NCBI GenBank assembly: GCA_937927975.1
Contig: CALEZT010000221.1
Coordinates: forward strand, 1-8,164
DNA: 8,164 nt
Reading direction: 5' to 3'
Source: an uncultured Phycisphaerales bacterium
Lineage (GTDB): Bacteria; Planctomycetota; Phycisphaerae; Sedimentisphaerales; Anaerobacaceae
Within the stretch, counting starts at the first letter, position 1; each line of letters begins with the position of its first letter. Below are positions 6,182 through 8,164 of the stretch, in pieces. The position numbers and the translations under genes were made by a program. Under the pieces are notes generated by a model. It did no database searches and had not been told where the DNA came from. It was given only the letters and a program-made list of their open reading frames with translations.

Positions 6182-7714
6182 TCATGCGGCCGCTTTGTTA
6201 AGTTGTTCCGTGGTAGCGTTTTGTGTCAGGAATACCGTGGCGATGATTTGGGCTCCCTTGGGAGTCAGGCGGTATTTGCGCGTGTTGGGCAGACGCCGGA
6301 TGATCTTGTGTTCCCGCAACAGACGCAACAGATAGGTGACCTTGGCCGAGACCTCTTTGGCAGGACGATTCGGATAGAGGTGGGCGACCATGTCACGGTT
6401 GCGGAAGTCGCCTGCCAATCCGCAGGTCGAGACAGCCGTCAGCAGTTGCTGGTCCGTCGGTGACCAAGGTCGCAGGGCCCGGATCGACTTGCCCTTGGAC
6501 GTATGGCCCCGGCAGATCGGAGCGATCACCGTTTCGACGCGTTCGCTGGTGTCGAGCGTGGCCAAGGCTTCGAGATAGCGATCGTTGATGCGTGAGGAGA
6601 CCTGGCTGCGGGCATACAGATCTGCGATCCCCTTGCTCATGAGAAGCGTCTTCTTGGGACCGTGGGGGTTCCGTTCCGACGCTCGGTAGACGCGAAAGGC
6701 TCGGGCATTGTTGATCGTGCACTCCGTGCGCAGGATCGATCCGGCCTTGTCATAGGCCTTGACCGAGTTGGCGTGTGCCTCATGTTTGATGCGGATTCCC
6801 TCCGGGCGGTCTTTGTAGCTGCTGGTCACGTCCTCCTGAGAGTTCGGATACGACCGCTTGCCCAGAAAGCGAAGCACGTCCTTGCTGGCGAAGGCGATCA
6901 TCGCCCCGCGAACCAGTTGGGGATAGATCCCCGCCAACCCCTGGCGGTCGCGAAACGCGATGTCCGTCGCCCACTCGGTCTGATGGCTGGTCCAATAGTA
7001 GTGCAGAGGAAAGCCGGCGAACATCCTCTCGTGAGCGGAATTGAGCAATCGGGCGATGCGGTCGAACTGACAGACCCAGTCGGTTGTGTGTAATTGGTCC
7101 ATCAACTCCTGCGCCCGCGGAAAATCGGCGATCCAGGGAAAACAGTTGTCATTCCGGCGATAGGCCAGGGCTTGCTGATCCATTCTGTGGGCCAGCCACT
7201 CTCGGCCGTTCATCCACATCTGGATGGCGAAGGGAAACCACGTCTGGATGCGGGCTCCCATGAACCCGAAGTACTCATCGTACCAGTAGTGATACAGGTG
7301 CATGCACTTGCCCTGGAATAGCTCCAAATCCAGCGTCTTGTCCCGGCGATTGCGGTGGAGTTGATAGGTCATGCAGGGCTCGACCGTGCGAAGGATACAG
7401 ATCAGTCCTTGCCTAACGCCGTCGCGGCCGGCGATGTCCAACGCGATCTGCTCCTTGTCGGTCCGAGCCGAGGGCAGGTACCGATTGGGCCGGCCCGCCT
7501 GTTCAGCCCTGGCCACAGAGGCCTCGATCAGTTCGGCAGTCTTGCGTTGGGCGTACTCCTTGAAGTCCTTCATCAGAATCCCCCGATGGGACAGGTACGA
7601 GTTCATCCCCGCCAGATTGGCGACCAGACGAAGGGTCCCGCGAAAAACAATACGGTCCCAGCCACTCAAAACCCCTATAATGTGCTTGCAGTGCTTTTCG
7701 ATGAACGAGTTCAT
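6182..7714 (-). CDS. Orphan 510-aa protein, putative mobile-element protein with C-terminal winged helix
   Basis: I recognise the family only as recurrent 'hypothetical' proteins, many copies per genome in planctomycetes and some other phyla (from memory). Landmarks are an N-terminal block with HIIGVLSGWDRIVFRGTLR (11-29), a central block with KCMHLYHYWYDEYFGFMG (136-153) and RIQTWFPFAIQMWMNGREWL (155-174), KAYDKAGSILRTECTINNAR (319-338), and GDFRNRDMVAHLYP (435-448). The end, TYLLRLLREHKIIRRLP then KYRLTPKGAQIIA (460-492), looks like a winged helix with a basic wing. No standard DDE transposase, HUH, serine/tyrosine recombinase or reverse-transcriptase motif is evident. The start at 7714 is set by an optimal AAGGAGG (7720-7726); the frame stays open upstream to 7834 but that part crosses hairpins and lacks a better start. 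No membrane segments are seen. The frame is intact. A DNA-acting mobile protein is inference. Confidence 0.82.
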   Translation of the reverse strand: MNSFIEKHCKHIIGVLSGWDRIVFRGTLRLVANLAGMNSYLSHRGILMKDFKEYAQRKTAELIEASVARAEQAGRPNRYLPSARTDKEQIALDIAGRDGVRQGLICILRTVEPCMTYQLHRNRRDKTLDLELFQGKCMHLYHYWYDEYFGFMGARIQTWFPFAIQMWMNGREWLAHRMDQQALAYRRNDNCFPWIADFPRAQELMDQLHTTDWVCQFDRIARLLNSAHERMFAGFPLHYYWTSHQTEWATDIAFRDRQGLAGIYPQLVRGAMIAFASKDVLRFLGKRSYPNSQEDVTSSYKDRPEGIRIKHEAHANSVKAYDKAGSILRTECTINNARAFRVYRASERNPHGPKKTLLMSKGIADLYARSQVSSRINDRYLEALATLDTSERVETVIAPICRGHTSKGKSIRALRPWSPTDQQLLTAVSTCGLAGDFRNRDMVAHLYPNRPAKEVSAKVTYLLRLLREHKIIRRLPNTRKYRLTPKGAQIIATVFLTQNATTEQLNKAAA

Positions 7715-7736
7715 GGCATCCTCCTTGAAAAGAATA

Positions 7737-7756
7737 GGTTGTCCCGAACAACAACC
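7737..7756. repeat. Leader hairpin just upstream of the 510-aa gene's Shine-Dalgarno
   Basis: GGTTGT (7737-7742) and ACAACC (7751-7756) form a perfect 6-bp stem with an 8-nt loop, ending about 10 nt before the ribosome binding site of the 510-aa gene. It would lie in the mRNA leader of that gene. A regulatory role is possible but not shown. Confidence 0.35.
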
Positions 7757-7784
7757 AGCATACCAGGGATGGATGCCTTTTTCG

Positions 7785-7797
7785 TGCATTTCATGCA
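7785..7797. repeat. TGCAT / ATGCA mini-hairpin, copy 1
   Basis: TGCAT, TTC, ATGCA: 5-bp stem, 3-nt loop. A near copy (TGCAT, TC, ATGCA) occurs at 8085-8096, and both are followed by A. The two flank the structured non-coding stretch. Confidence 0.3.
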
Positions 7798-7799
7798 AG

Positions 7800-7843
7800 C
7801 CTTCCCCTTTGGCCCACGCCAGCCTCGGGGCCAAAGGGAAAGG
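7800..7843. repeat. Long inverted repeat (16-bp stem, one mismatch) upstream of the 510-aa gene
   Basis: CCTTCCCCTTTGGCCC (7800-7815) matches the reverse complement of 7828-7843 at 15 of 16 positions, around a 12-nt loop. It is the strongest hairpin on this side of the window. Neither strand has a T tract after it, so it is not a standard terminator. It could be a fold-back structure limiting read-through into the 510-aa gene, a recognition end of a mobile element, or part of a structured RNA. Confidence 0.6.
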
Positions 7844-8164
7844 ATGCCGACACCGATGCGCGATGGTTCCAGCCGCGTCCGCGGAGTGTGAGCAAGAAAA
7901 GTGACAGGCGAGCTACGACGGCGGAGCCAACGTGATTCACAGCCTGCGATTCGCCAGCGTCTCCAGTCCACGACAACGGCACGTCTGGCACGTTCTTGTC
8001 ACACGCAGTAGCGGCGGTCGAACCAGAGACAATCACCGGTACTCTCTTGGTTCCGGCCGAAGGCCGGGCTGTGTCAATCTGATCTGCATTCATGCAATAC
8101 CCGGGCTAATACGACAGCGCTACTTCGGCTCAAGATTTTTGAGGGCGTAAGCCGATGATTCTCC
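7844..8164. other. Non-coding stretch with clustered inverted repeats
   Basis: No convincing gene lies here: the open frames have no Shine-Dalgarno and low-complexity content. Inverted repeats seen are a 10-bp stem with one bulged T (8020-8029 with 8043-8053); a contiguous 6-bp stem CCGGCC-GAA-GGCCGG (8053-8067); TGCAT-TC-ATGCA (8085-8096); TCGGCT (8125-8130) with AGCCGA (8150-8155); and inside that CTCAA (8129-8133) with TTGAG (8139-8143), which competes with it. A 7-bp direct repeat GGCACGT starts at 7978 and 7987. It may be an element end, a leader or a structured RNA; the window stops before a boundary is reached. Confidence 0.4.

Noticed and set aside
7715..7834. 40-residue N-terminal extension of the 510-aa protein
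   Set aside because: The frame is open but crosses the leader hairpins, while an optimal AAGGAGG lies just before the inner ATG at 7714, where the family-like sequence begins.
7791..8093. 100-codon - strand frame upstream of the orphan gene
   Set aside because: No Shine-Dalgarno before its ATG, which lies inside a small hairpin; no recognisable domain; it runs through several inverted repeats.

Overview
The window looks like accessory, mobile-element-rich DNA from a bacterium of moderately high GC. My best guess is a member of Planctomycetota or a related lineage. That rests on recalled family resemblance only: the integrase C-terminus (RHTFGSHLAQKGESLYKI followed by LGNSPEICRRHY), a large SEC-C protein with an unknown body, and a 510-residue orphan family that I associate with multi-copy genes in planctomycete genomes. 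No database search was possible.

Left part (1-1990): the attachment end of an integrative element. A small excisionase-like wHTH protein (114-341, +) faces a 418-aa tyrosine recombinase (382-1638, -). Upstream of the recombinase lies an attachment-site region. It holds a clean tRNA-fMet 3' half (tRNA positions 34-73, bases 1808-1847, - strand) followed by an intrinsic terminator (1762-1797). On both sides are two almost identical 19-bp direct-repeat modules (1729-1747 and 1968-1986), each made of two 8-mers spaced one helical turn apart. These have the form of integrase arm-type binding sites, so the layout P arm - core - P' arm resembles an intact attP. A near-perfect 24-bp inverted repeat lies at 1933-1956.

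Middle (2169-4622, -): one 817-aa protein of unknown function ending in a textbook SEC-C zinc-binding motif (CxCx8CC). Upstream of it is a roughly 50-residue remnant of an unidentified gene (4766-4921, -). Next comes a decayed DDE (rve-type, IS3/IS481-like) transposase (5007-6016, +), broken by an in-frame internal deletion that removes the first catalytic Asp region and by at least two frame changes.

Right part (6182-8164): a 510-aa orphan protein (6182-7714, -) with a strong Shine-Dalgarno and a winged-helix-like C-terminus. Upstream of it is about 450 bp with no convincing gene but many inverted repeats, including a 16-bp stem with one mismatch. The protein does not match any transposase type I can name. 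I regard this gene plus structured leader as the best candidate in the window for an undescribed mobile system, though its function is inference. No CRISPR array or complete RNA gene was seen.
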